Part shown: one piece after another, positions 23,113 to 34,139 of the stretch
Numbering within the stretch: the stretch's first letter is position 1
How the letters are laid out: each line of letters begins with the position of its first letter
DNA from: Trissonchulus latispiculum
Lineage: Eukaryota > Nematoda > Enoplea > Enoplida > Ironidae
Reading direction: 5' to 3'
DNA length: 64,000 nucleotides
NCBI GenBank assembly: GCA_030248195.1
Contig: JASAND010015780.1
Span: 186,001 to 250,000, forward strand
Program-made: the position numbers and the translations under genes
The notes under the pieces: model-generated
What the model was told of the DNA's origin: nothing
The model's database searches: none
The model's input: the letters and a program-made list of their open reading frames with translations, nothing else

Positions 23113-25969
23113 GGCTCATGAATTCCTTGCCTTGATCCAGTTAGTCGTTCCGCGTGATTTGCACCGGTTTTATACGGAGCGGGATCATTTGAATCCTCGT
23201 GTGCCTCTGACAGCGGATTCCAGTATCCAGATTTACCTGATCCCAATCTATGTCTTGTTGTTTCAAGTCCCGTCTTGGCATTTTTTGCAGGCCTTGCTGG
23301 CACCGCTGTTCTATAATACGACCTATGCCTTGATTGAGTGTACGGTTCTGAATGATATCCGCCGCCTGCTGGTGACGTTGAACATCGATTCGCGGAATTC
23401 AGCAGTAGAACTAGGTTACCTGAATCGGCTTATAGCTGATCGGGCTCAGGATAGGGATTTTCAGGAGGGTTTGCCCTTGGGGCCTTGTGCATGGATGGCC
23501 GCGGACGAAGTTACTCCTCGACCTCCGCCAGTGAATCCTTCTCGCGCTGATGCGGGCGTCAGGTGGCAGCAGGAGCATATCCTTCGCTACCCGGCGCAAT
23601 TCTTGAAACCGAAGAGCCCGGGTCGGGGTGGAATGCATCCACTTCCGAATGTGACTGAGCTTGAGTACGGGGCTAAAGACGTTCGCGATGTGATTCTAAC
23701 GGTTCAGGCGTTCATCCATTTCGACCCTGAATTCGGTCCTCAGCAGTTTGTCCAGCTTAGAAGGACGTCCTGTTATTCTCAGAGAGGTAAGCCGGAAAAA
23801 ATCACTGACTTGGCAAACTTTTATGCTGTCACATTTGATCCCCCGTTGCCGACTGAGTCCTCTATGCCGCTGTGTCTGCGGGAGGGTGCCGCAGGGAAGA
23901 AGGATTGGACCTGGGAACCGGTGTTGTCTATACGGTCTTCGCGCCCGCCGACACACCCGGTCCCTGTTCTGACCTGGATGACTACGGTACCTTGGTCCGA
24001 GAGGCCGGCTCGTGTTGCCCCGGTGTGGATCGGCCCGGAACCGAGGCCTAAGACTAATCGGCGCTCTCTCAGAATGGCCCGGCGCGAACGGGAGGAGCGG
24101 AAAGCGGAGTCGCAGGCAGTTGAACGCCAGCGTGTTCCAGATCTCTAACCATCGGAACGAAGTCCTGATCCGAAACGCGTACATTGGCAGGCAGGGGTCG
24201 CAGGAGTCCATACTGACTACTACAGCTACGGGGCTGTCTACGGAACAGTCTCGGACGACTTATGATCAGATTGTTGATACGTCAACGGTGGTCGAGACTT
24301 TAGATGATGCGGCTGCCGCTTGCCTGCCGGGGCCGTCGGGAGTGAACGGGGCTGGGAACCGCCCTTGTTCTACCGACCAATCCCGGGGGCTCAGGCAATG
24401 GATACGTCCGACTACTCTTATTCCATTCAGCCACCGGACGTGCTTCCTGAGACTCCGGTTAAGTTGCTACAAGAGGAATCGGGGTTCCTTCCTCCGGCCG
24501 ATCACTCCTCACCGGTGGTGGTTGTGACTGCCGAGTCAGCTGCAGCGGCTCTCTCTGGCGTTGGAGTCTCATCTGTGGTCCCCCCTGGGTTGGTCGGCTC
24601 GGAATGCGCCGTATCCCAGGGAGGTACTCAGGCTGGGGTCTCTTCTGACTTTACGTTCCGCACAGTGGGAGGGGTATCTACTTTACGCCCGTCTGTTGTA
24701 GGGAGTGGGGGCGGCCTGTTGGGTCCGGTGCCGGGTTGAGTGCAGCCTCCGCGGGCTCGTTTACCGGCTCCGAGTGCGCCGACTTTGCAGCCTGCGGGGT
24801 TGCCCCCGATTGTCCCTGCACCGCGCCCGATACGCCCTCCTGCCTCTATGGGCTTGATGGTATACCCTGACGCTTCGGCGGAAGGCTATCGGGCCTACTA
24901 TATGGATGCTGTACTGGTTCGGGGTATGGTCGAGACTGTACAGAATGCGGGTGGGACTGATTTGTTGTATCCTGTGGTGGGACAGCCGGTGGGTGCGGCG
25001 GAGGAGGCCATGCTGCAGCAGCTGCAAGCACTCCCGGTCCGTGATCCGCCTGCTGTCCCTCCTCAGCCGACGTTCTCAGTAGGGACTGAGAGCGAAGGGG
25101 GTCAGCTCACAGTTGAAACGTCAACCTTACAGACGTCTTCAGGACGAGAATCGCTGCCTCAGCCCTCGGCGCTGGTGGCTGAGCTGTCTCGTATTTGGTC
25201 GCTGCCGGATCAACCGACGTTGTCAATTCAACAGCCGGGGTGGCGCGAAGTTCTGCGTACAGCACCACGGCTGGAGGAGCCGTTACCCAGAATCGGTAAT
25301 TATACCGGCGTTGCCCGCCTCTATTTTTCAGATGCCTTCTGGCAGCGTATTCCTCAGGTGGAATCGTCACACCAGCTTGACTTGCTGACTCAGTACGGGT
25401 TTCCGGTAGATCTTTTGACTCAGAGACTTGGGCGGGGTCCCCCGTGGACTGCATCTGAAGTGGCGTTCCAGGTAATGGCGGAGGGTGATATGCAGGTTGT
25501 GGATCTCCTTCGGGTGCTGTTTCCGCGGGAGTTTCCCTCCCCGTTTCCGGAGGGGATGGATCTCTCCTGGGGTCGGGTACTCCTGACTCCCTGAGAGGCC
25601 GGCTCGGAAGCGCAGTGCCCGTCCCGTTCGGCTTCGGTGGGGGCAGCTCCGTGTGATGCCGCGCCTTTGGGGGCCTCCCGGCCTGCTCCTCAGCCACTGA
25701 CGTCCTCTCGGGCGGACGCTGTGCGGGACGAATCCCCAACGATGGAAGTTCCTCCCTATGCTCTGCCGCCACCGCCACCGGTTATCTTCAGTGATTCTAT
25801 TGTTTGGCCCCTTGGCCACGTACTTTCGCCTCAATTTAACCAGGTAGTGCGCAATCTGTCTGTGGTGGGTCCAGGTTCTGCGGTGCGGGGAACTTTGACC
25901 CCGTTGTCGGTGGATCCCTTCTTTCGACGACTTTCCCTTTTTACCCCTTTATGGGTCCTTTTAAGGTAG
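23109..25969 (+). pseudogene. middle segment of the GC-rich polyprotein-like ORF (frameshifted)
   Basis: Coding continues in one frame to TAA at 24146-24148, moves to another frame for about 24090-24330, and returns to the first until 25969. That last stretch contains only two stops, both TGA (24737-24739 and 25592-25594), as expected from deamination of CGA codons. Visible parts are a helix-rich domain (about 23110-23450), a basic Arg-rich tail (about 24000-24130), proline-rich linkers, and a second occurrence of the LFPxEFPxxFP motif at about 25520-25550. That suggests an internally duplicated domain. No catalytic motif is recognised. Confidence 0.5.
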
Positions 25970-26790
25970 GCCCTCCTTATCATGGGCCCGGGGGGCGCCG
26001 ACATTTCCAGGATGGCATGGATCTATATCAAATTTTTCCGGGGGAGGACCGGTTCGGGTTGCCTGATGATAGGTTGGCTCCATCGCCCCCATTTGTGGGC
26101 ACGCAGACCTTAGACTCCTATTCAGCGTCAACGGTCCAGCGTTTGGTGGACGCTTCACCGACGGCAGTTCCGTTTCGGCCTTGGTCGGATCGCCACTGGC
26201 GGGTGACCTATCTTCCGGATGTGCGGTCTCAATCGGGTCCGCCGGGGGTAAACCCTTACTGGAGGGTTACATACGATTATTGGATGGAATGGCTCACGGG
26301 TCAGTCTGCGCCGTTTGCGGTACCCGATACGGTCCTGGATCGCTATTTTCATACGATCCGCATGCTATTTCTTGAAGGCGTCCAAATTAGTCATGAGCCC
26401 ATTCCGGCGCCTCCAGAGCATGCTGACTTGATCTTTCCGCCGGAGAGAGCTGATGCTTGGCAGTGCACGATTTCCTTTCCGTCTCTGGCACGGGATGGGG
26501 AAGTAGTCTTCCCACCGGTTACCCTCGTAGGGACGGGGCCTGTACAGTCTTTGGCCTCAGTAGCGGCCATTACGCAGTTTGTTCCTTTCCTACGGGTGTA
26601 CCCTTCCCTGCTTATGTTCCAGCCGTACAAGGAGTCGCTGAAGTACTGGAAGGATAAGTTGGCTCGTTTTGTGCACTTGGTTCAGTCGGTTATACAGGAT
26701 TGTATCCGTCACCCGGCCATGGCCTCGGAAGCGGTCATGCGGTACGGTGCAGTCAAGGTCTTCCAAGCACCAATTCCCCGGCGTCTAACA
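25951..26790 (+). pseudogene. unrecognised segment just upstream of the NADAR domain
   Basis: The frame opens at ATG 25951, overlapping the end of the previous frame, which suggests a -1 shift near 25940-25968. It encodes a Pro/Gly/Trp-rich segment with several aromatic clusters, then a hydrophobic helical stretch (around 26540-26700). At about 26760-26790 coding passes to the frame that carries the NADAR domain. No family is recognised. Confidence 0.45.
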
Positions 26791-27398
26791 TGTATAGGAT
26801 TGAAGTGCTTGATGAGAAGGGGAACCCTCAGCCGGAATATTTGGAAATTTGGGGGCTGCTTTTCCAGGCTTCTGAACTGGCTTACCAGTTTGGGAAGATA
26901 TTTATCTATTTTGGACTCCTAGAGCCGGGCCGTTATTTAGCTAGCTTGGGGTGTCCTTTTCAGGCTATGAAAGCGACAAAGCATTATGGGAAGGGGTGGT
27001 TTGCCCGCATAGTGCAATATCGCAACATCTGGGAAGCCCCGGACAATCATATGCGGGCTATGCTTATGCTGGAAATTCTCCGGGCTAAAGCTCAGGTCTG
27101 CAAGCCTTTCGTAGATTGGCTCTGCGCCTCAGGGGTGCGTATTCTGGTTGAAGCTACGCCCAACCGCTATTGGGGTATTGGAAAGTCTGTCCCCGTGGCG
27201 GAAAAAATGGGGCCTCATGACTACCCTATGTTGGCTAAGCTTGGTACGACAGATTACCAAAATTGGATGGGCAAAGTTTTGATGCTCCTGCGGGCTGAGC
27301 TTTTCCCGATTTGGGTGCTCAAGTTCTGTCATTGTGGGAGCATAGACAGGAGCAAGATCGGAATGCGGCCGCGGAAGCTTACCCGCAGTAGGGTCTAG
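26786..27398 (+). pseudogene. NADAR (YbiA/DUF1768-type) domain segment
   Basis: NADAR domains are glycosidase-like enzymes. YbiA acts on riboflavin-biosynthesis intermediates, and others remove ADP-ribose from guanine in DarT-type systems. After a short lead (MYRIEVLDEKGNP), family-typical elements appear in order: an SELAYQFGKI segment like the sE.ayQa.K motif; a W followed by MRAMLMLEILRAKAQ; then LVEATPNRYWGIG; and finally NWMGKVLMLLRAEL. The order, spacing and the WG.G and G..LM.LR.EL signatures are convincing. The usual FSNF opening is not obvious, and the N-terminal part is divergent. The frame ends at TAG 27396-27398 after a basic tail. It is probably the C-terminal domain of the same polyprotein, reached through a frameshift. 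Whether it is active cannot be judged. Confidence 0.75.
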
Positions 27399-29195
27399 CG
27401 TTGGGGTTTGGTTGTTGTTTGTTTCGAGAGTCCTTTTTCTAAATTTTGATTGAAAAACTTTTCTAAAGTTTGCTTGGTCAACTTTTCTAAAGTTTGCTTG
27501 GTCTTGGAGGAGTATACCCTTGCCCTGGTTTCGGTTCTATTTTTCTTGTACTTGTGTTGATATTTATGTGTTTATACCAAATTCCTTGTTTTCATTTTAG
27601 ATTAAATTGTTTTCTCTTTTCACGAGTTAAAATCTAATCAGTTAGTTTCACTTGCAAAAATTGTCTGTTTTCTTGCACAAATTTTTGATCCTTCTTAGAT
27701 TAAATTTGGCCTTAATCGAGGGCTTGGTTTTGGCAGACCGTTGGTCCGGAAACTGTTGAAATTAGGCGGTCTCGAGGGTATAGTCCACCAGGGTGTGATA
27801 GTGGGTTTTCTGCTGTTTTTATACTTTTATGACACTAACTTTTCGTAGTACTTTTTACATCGTAGTCCTGTTAGAATTTTAATAATGCAGTACCCGTGGC
27901 CGGGCGGTCTGGCTCCCGGCCTGGAATCCGGCTGGGTGCCTGGATAACCCTGTTTTCTGGGGCTCCTTTGAGTTTTGTGGTCTTCATGGTATTTTCAATT
28001 TACGCTACTTCCATGTTTTCCGGTTGTTTTTTAATTGCGGGTTTTACATTCTATTTTTGACGGATATAGTCGGGATTTGCAATCGGTGCTTTTGTCGTTT
28101 TGATTATTGTTTTCATATTTCTTGCCTTATGTTATTTTGCCATATACTACTTATATGTTTTTGTGTGTTCTAGATTGTTTTGCGTGTCTTTGGACCCTCC
28201 CTGCCCCCCTGTGGGTTGTGCCGTTGGAGTGTGCCCCGTGGTCGGCTTGGAGGAGGTGCCTTGTTTGGCACGTATCAGCAGTCTTGGGCTAGCTGCGTGG
28301 TGTTATCTTGCTGACTTTCGGTCCTTCTGGATGGCCTGCTTTGGTCGGCTCAGGTTCTGTGTGGCCCGGATGTTGGCCTGGTTTCTTGGTTTTGGCTGGA
28401 CTCCTGGTTCTGGTTTGTCTGCTCGGGCCTCCGTTTGGCGTGCCCTGGAGCTCGGTTCTGCCTGACTTGGTTTTCTGGCCTTGCCGTGGAACGGTGCAGT
28501 TTGGACTGTTAGGCTGATGCCTTGATTGGTGGTGTGCGGTTGCTGTCGCCGTTGTTGTTTGCCTGATTGGACTAGCCGATGTTGTGATTCCGAGCCGACG
28601 GATGTCCCCTCCTCTGCATTCCAACGAACACTGGCATTCCAGTTCTGTGGTGTTTTGTTTTTGTTTTGATGTCTATTTTAATCTTTGTGGTATTAATTTT
28701 GCAGCTTTTAAGACAGTTAACTTTAATTTTTTTCACTTGTGGCCCATATATAGTGCCTTGTTTTGTTGTCGTACTTAACCTTTGTATTTGTTATTTTCGC
28801 CTATGTTACATAATAAATTCGTATGTATGTGTTCTTTTTTAGTTAGGACTGTTTGAGCATTACTCGTTGGGTTGGGGTTCTGTTGTATGCTTGTTCCTCT
28901 CCTTGTGTTGCTCGCTCCGGTGCGGTCGTTTTGTATGTACGTTCGTTGTTCTAATTGTTGGTGGGGATAGTTTCCCTAGTTGGTCGATCGGGAGCAGCCG
29001 ATTAGTTTAGGTCTAAAGGGCGCCTAAAAGTTGGCAGTGTGCCTAGTGGCACGGTAGTCTGCTCAGACACGCGGCGGTGTGCCGACGTTTTTAGTTATTT
29101 CTTGTATTAACTCCTGTTTTACCTTCTAATCTTTACACTAGACTGCGCAGTCGAAAATTTTATCTTTAACGGTTTTCTAACATTTACGGTCTGAA
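27399..29195. other. T-rich non-coding 3' region of the GC-rich insertion
   Basis: About 1.8 kb with long T-rich tracts and no believable ORF. A 24-bp direct repeat (starting AACTTTTCTAAAG) occurs at 27456-27479 and 27480-27503. The part from 28190 to 28620 is GC-rich and biased toward TTGG/CTGG words, giving an accidental frame on the minus strand. Confidence 0.5.
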
Positions 29196-29710
29196 GGGGC
29201 GGGCGGCGGCAAGAGGGGGTATTTTGTAGAATATAGGATACGCCAACGTGCTAAGCCTAAGTTTAGAGAAACTAATTGTGAATTAGTGAACAATATTTTA
29301 TGAATAATCAACATAAAATTAGCATTGCCTAATCTTGTGGCTTACTATGAGTCATATACATGAGCAAATTCAAGATGGCTGAACAGGTTCAGTTGTGGGT
29401 AGGTCTGTGAAGTGGGTCGGTTGGGTTGTAGAGTGAGTTCGTCTCTGCCGTGTTTGCTGTCCATTTTGTGACTTGCCTTCATAAGTTGTGAACTAAGGAT
29501 TGCTGGTAATTTGGATGTTCTAGTTCTTTACTTGATTATCAGAATAAATCTCTGCTTTTGGTTAGAACCTGGTTATCCGATAGAGCTAGTTCTAGTATTA
29601 TTCTAATTTGCTAGATAACACACAACACTTTATTTGTCTAGGACATCGCACACCTACGACGAGAACTTGCAACTTTACGGTCCGTCATCTTGTGAATCTA
29701 GCACCAGGGT
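29196..29710 (+). repeat. candidate polypurine tract plus LTR-like segment
   Basis: A purine-rich run (GGCGGCAAGAGGGGG, about 29203-29217) is followed by a segment whose sequence character differs from the flanks, with an AATAAA at about 29542-29547. This resembles a PPT followed by a 3' LTR. No matching 5' LTR is found near 22.0-22.5 kb, so the evidence is only positional. Confidence 0.3.
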
Positions 29711-30595
29711 TTCATACCCGACAAAAGTGACGTCGAATTTTTGAAGCGGGATTACGCGGAGGGTGTTAGCATGCTAAAAGAACTTATTTTGGAAAATTTC
29801 ATCAAATTTCATCTTGATTTGAACCGTCAATCAACAATATGTGCCCAAAAGGAATCACCACCTTAAGGTGGCGCTTGCATTACCGGGAAAATGGCTATTA
29901 AAAATTAACCCCTGGATGGATTTGGCTGAAACTTGGTGGAAATGTGTACCAGGGTGCCCTGCATCTTTTAATATCCTACTTAGGCGTGACAATTGAAGGA
30001 GTCTGCAGTAGGAGCCAAAAATGTGTTAAAAACCACAATTTTTTACTTTTACCATGCTGTTGTGGCTATAGAATAGTGTAAAAGCTGCAAACATCACGTT
30101 GAAAGTTGTGAATAACCCATTATGCCAACCTTTATTTACAAGCCACTTCTAGAGCACACTACTATCCTACACCGAAGAAAGTAAACCCTTTCGCTAAGTT
30201 TCCTATTCATACAATGTAACGCGACACGAATTTACTAAACCAAAGAACAATAAATTAACAACAACGTCAACAAACAAACAACAATAAGAATAAAAATTCA
30301 AATCCTTGAACAAGACATAACTGCAACACACGAAATAAATACAATACAGCAAATAACTAAAAATTGTTCCTGAGGGCAGAAGAGATAGGAGGGCATGGAA
30401 GGAAGGGTGAGGGAGGTGGAGGAAGTGTACATCAAGCCAGCTTGAAGCAGTGCAACCTTTCCAAATTCGGATAAGCTAGCAGCATTAAGATTTTGCACCG
30501 TTTTAAAGCGATTTTAGGCCAAAATTTTAGAAAAATTTTTCAAAAAATGACCATTTTTCGACCAAATTTAGCTAGCTTTTTGGGGCCAAAAATCG

Positions 30596-32660
30596 TTGAG
30601 GGAGTTCGGGGGGGGGGGTTGCCAAAAGTTGGGGGAGGGTAAGTCAAAAAATCTGGAGGGGGGGGGTAAATTTGGTCGAACATGTTGGGGGGATACCCCC
30701 AACCCCCCCCCAAAGGAAACTATGCCCACCACCTGTCCCTGGCCCCAGTGGCGGTGCCAGGGGGCCCTTTGCGATTTGGGCCCCTCTATTTGGGGTGTCG
30801 TGTCCAGCCCCCCTTGAAAAAATTTTCAGCTGTTTATATGCATAATTTGAGTGTTTTTAAGAAATTTTTTTAAAAATCGGCAAATTTTTGCTAAAAATCG
30901 ACAATTTTTGCTAAAATTTGAGAAATATTTTGGAAAATGAAGGTAAAACTTGGCAAAAACTTTGGATTTCCCAAAAAAGGTCGCCATATTTTTGGGTCGG
31001 GCCCCCCCCCATCAAATAATCCTGGTGCCGCTACTGCCTGGCCTCCATCCAGGTGCACCTATATCATTTTCAGTTTCATCAGTTTCACCGGAAATTTTGG
31101 TTGGGGGGGTAAACTTCGGAAGTTTGGTGGTCGACCCCCGAAATGTGATGGGGAGTCAGTACCCCCCCCAAATTCGGACCTCAGAAAATTCAAAAAGTGG
31201 CCTAAAAACGCAAAATTTTCTGTATTTTAATGTATTTTCTGTATTTAGCTAACTTTTTGACCCCAAAAAGTGCTTGGGGGGGTAACCAAAAGTGGGGGGA
31301 GGGATAGTCCAAAAATCGGCACTTATTTAGATGGGGGGGGGGCGATTTCGCCTTGGTCCCCCCTTATGGTTCGAAAAAATTTTTTGTCTCCAATTTGGCT
31401 GAGAAGTTACCCCAAGAGTAAATCGAGGTCGCTGATTTCAAAAATCGAATCGAGAGATCGATCCGATCGATCGATCGATCAGTAGAATCGATCGATCAAA
31501 AAATTTTTTGTCTCCGATTTTCGCGAAAAGTCGCCCCTGGGGTAATTCGGGGCCGCTGATTCCGAATCTGCAGCCGACACTTCGATCCGAGTTGCCAAAA
31601 TCGAGTTGTTATCGAATTTTTGAAAAATCGATGAAAATCGATTTTTGCGGGCGAACAATCGATTTTTATGAAATTTCGACTGCAGATTCGTGAATCAGCG
31701 GCCCCGAATTACCCTAGGGGCGACTTTTCGCGAAAATCGGAGACAAAAAATTTTTTCGAACCATAAGGGGGACCAAGGCGAAAAATCGCCCCCCATCTAA
31801 ATAAGTGCCCAAAAATCTGGAGGGGGGTAAAGTTGGTCAAAAATTTTGGGGGAGTACCCCCCATAGGTGTAACGGAGATTTGGGGTGGGGGAGGCTCCCC
31901 CCCAACCTTTTCTGGGGGCCCCCCTCTGGAGACCCCCCCAACCCCCCCCCAGGACCCCCCCAACCCTCCCCCAAAAAATGTTTCATTTTTTATGCCAAAA
32001 ATCGCATTTTCAGCCGTTTATAATGATAAGAAACATCTAACCATAAAGTAATTTTAACATTAGACAATGGTTTTAAACTCAAAAACTTGATTGCCAACAT
32101 GTTTCCAAGTCCAAAATAAGGTCAATATTGAGTCATAAGATCCATAATACAGTAAAAAACGTGTATTTCTCATAATAATAAACAGTTTAAGCCAAAAATT
32201 TGGACATTTCTGAAAATGTTTTCAAAATTTACCCTAAAAATACCCAAATTTTGGCCATTTTTCGCGCCTTCGGCGCGACTTCCCCCCCCCCCAGTTGGGG
32301 GGGACATCCCCCCCAAAAAGTTTTGGGGGAGGGTTGAAAAAAGGCTTAGTGGGGGGCTACCCCCCAACCCCCCCACCTTACACCTATGCCCCCCCAACCC
32401 CCCGCCCCCCCCCCCTGGTGAAACTATGACCTATATATAGGTCATTACACCCACCGAAACTGGGGGGTCCCCTCCCCCCCCACCTTACAATAAGCGTGGC
32501 GGGAATGAGGCCTATGATATAAAAACTGTTGCATAATCCAAAAATTCGAAGGAATGTAACCCCCAACAATTTTATATCATGGAGAGAGAAAAAGAATGTG
32601 GTGTATTATTAAAATAATTTATTATAAAAACCCCCGCTAACGGGCCCCCCCCCTGGTGAA
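30596..32660. repeat. G/C-homopolymer-rich repeat region
   Basis: Long runs of C or G (7-12 bases) alternate with AAAATTTT-like motifs and phrases such as AAAAATCTGGAGGGGGG and CCCCCCCAAAAGTTTTGGGG. Inverted copies of the same phrases make this a decayed, partly palindromic repeat. Frames of 60-100 codons here are Pro/Gly-rich artefacts. Confidence 0.65.
31311..31816. repeat. 500-bp imperfect palindrome
   Basis: The segment running from AAAAATCGGCACTTATTTAG to about 31440 recurs inverted from about 31690 to 31816 (...CTAAATAAGTGCCC). The centre contains a GATCGATC microsatellite-like run (31457-31482) and AATCGATTTT motifs. It is nested in the 3.4 kb TTAA element. Confidence 0.8.
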
Positions 32661-33250
32661 ACTATGACCTATATATACGACCTATGCATAACGCATGCAC
32701 GTAACCGTATCAAGAAATTTCAAAACGTTCCCGTTCCTGTCTATAAAGCCAAAGCATAGCTAATGGTAACATACATTCACCATGCTAATATTGGTACATT
32801 TACACATTTTTTTCTAAAATTCTCACTGCACGCAACGGTTGAAGCTCTAAAATTGGGTACAGTTGCAGAGAATATTCGAATGCAGGGACAATTTTTTCAG
32901 ATTTTCAAAAAACTTCGCAACGAGGGAGAAATATATCGATGAAATTTTCAAAATTGATTTTTGATCGCAATACTAGTTTAAATTTAAAACGGGAGAAATT
33001 GTCCCTGCGCTAAGTTAATAAATACGTTTATGCAAAGTTTCAGCAGCTTTGCTTGAACAAGTAAGGAATGGCATCATTTTGAAAATTTGAAATTATCACT
33101 GCTGTGTAAGTCATAAGCCAGCCACTTGAAGTTTCAAAATTGGCGCATGAGCACTACTTACCACCAACTACAATCCCTGAAAATTTGAAACAGATTGGTT
33201 AAGAAATGAATCCAGGAGAGTCGTTCCCGGTAATGCAAGCGCCCCCTTAA

Positions 33251-34105
33251 GGTGGTGATTCCTTTTGGACACATATTGTTATTTGGCGGCGTAAATCAAG
33301 ACGAAATTTGATGAAACTTTCCGAAATAAGTTCTTTTAGCGTTCTAACACCTTCCGCGCAATCCCGATTCAAAAATTGGAGATTTCCGGTCAGAGTGGTT
33401 TTTCCCAGTTTCTGAAAGTTTGACAGCAGCTATCCTGTTATGACTATCAAATAATCCAACATTTCTTGAACTACGCAACCCGTAAAATCAAACTAAGGGC
33501 GTCGGTCTGTAGGTCTCACAGGGACAAATTATCCGACGCATTATCGTCTTCCAACTGCTATCCAGTAGGCTGCTATCGTAAAAAAATGTAGTTTTTGCAA
33601 AATCACGACCAATTTTTTTCCAAAGATTGTGGAGCATTCACCATGCAAGCTGGAGGGCTGCTACTGATCAAATGTGTTCTGCACAAATATACCCAGGGAC
33701 GATTTTTTAGTTGCCCCGATTGCTGCTTTCTAGCTAAAGTAATCGCTTGACCAATTTGGAAAAAGTAGGCAAAATACAGGTTACGCACACATTTCAGGTT
33801 ATTGCTCTATAACGAAGAGCGTTTTCACAATAAATAAAAAGTCGCCCCCAGCTATTTGATGGAGGTATCGAATGATATAACCGGTGTCTCGCGAAAAAAT
33901 TTACTTGAGTCTGCAAAAATTCTGGAAAATTATACTTCTTCTAAAATGTGTTAAAAATATTTATAAAAGCAACATTAGTTTCGTGACATGCATTAAAAAG
34001 AGAAAATGTCAAGCTACATTTTGATATAAGAATCGCTTCTTAACTCCAAGTAATGAATGAGTAATAATGGTGCAAACTTTATGTGACCAAAGGGAATCAC
34101 CACCC
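33251..34105. mobile_element. intact 855-bp TTAA-flanked GGTGGTGATTCC MITE
   Basis: TTAA (33247-33250), then GGTGGTGATTCCTTTTGG; the right end CCAAAGGGAATCACCACC(C) is followed by TTAA (34106-34109). There is no coding capacity. Its reverse complement aligns along most of its length to the two flanks of the GC-rich insertion, which makes it the empty-site reference for that insertion. Confidence 0.88.
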
Positions 34106-34139
34106 TTAAATTCTAACTCTTCAATCTAATTTCGTCTGA

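Larger units (their letters stand above)
21990..29735 (+). mobile_element. GC-rich insertion encoding a polyprotein-like region with a NADAR domain
   Basis: The boundaries come from comparing the host TTAA element with its empty relative at 33251-34105 and are good to a few tens of bases. The interior differs from everything around it: GC-rich coding sequence (22573-27398), then about 1.8 kb of T-rich non-coding DNA, then a purine tract and an LTR-like segment. No reverse transcriptase, integrase or transposase is visible. Both boundary regions carry ATACCCGA (about 22051 and 29717), but I cannot prove this is a target duplication. Options are a gag-type LTR retroelement lacking pol, an endogenised viral fragment, or another large non-autonomous element. 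Confidence 0.55.
21235..29862. mobile_element. TTAA-flanked GGTGGTGATTCC element, split by a GC-rich insertion
   Basis: It starts GGTGGTGATTCCTTTT after TTAA (21231-21234) and ends with the inverse AAAAGGAATCACCACC before TTAA (29863-29866). The left part (21235 to about 21985) and the right part (about 29735-29862) align to the reverse complement of the intact 855-bp relative at 33251-34105. The roughly 7.7 kb in between is therefore a later insertion. Confidence 0.8.
29867..33246. mobile_element. 3.4 kb TTAA-flanked element, GGTGGCGCTTGCATTACC family
   Basis: The TTAA at 29863-29866 is followed by GGTGGCGCTTGCATTACCGG. The right end has the inverse CCGGTAATGCAAGCGCC before TTAA 33247-33250. 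It shares its left TTAA with element 21235-29862 and its right TTAA with element 33251-34105. The interior holds G/C-homopolymer-rich sequence (30.6-32.6 kb) and a palindrome. No transposase is visible. Confidence 0.8.

Noticed and set aside
28289..28624. Minus-strand ORF of 111 codons in the 3' part of the GC-rich insertion
   Set aside because: Composition is explained by TTGG/CTGG-rich sequence; it overlaps accidental frames on the other strand and shows no domain.
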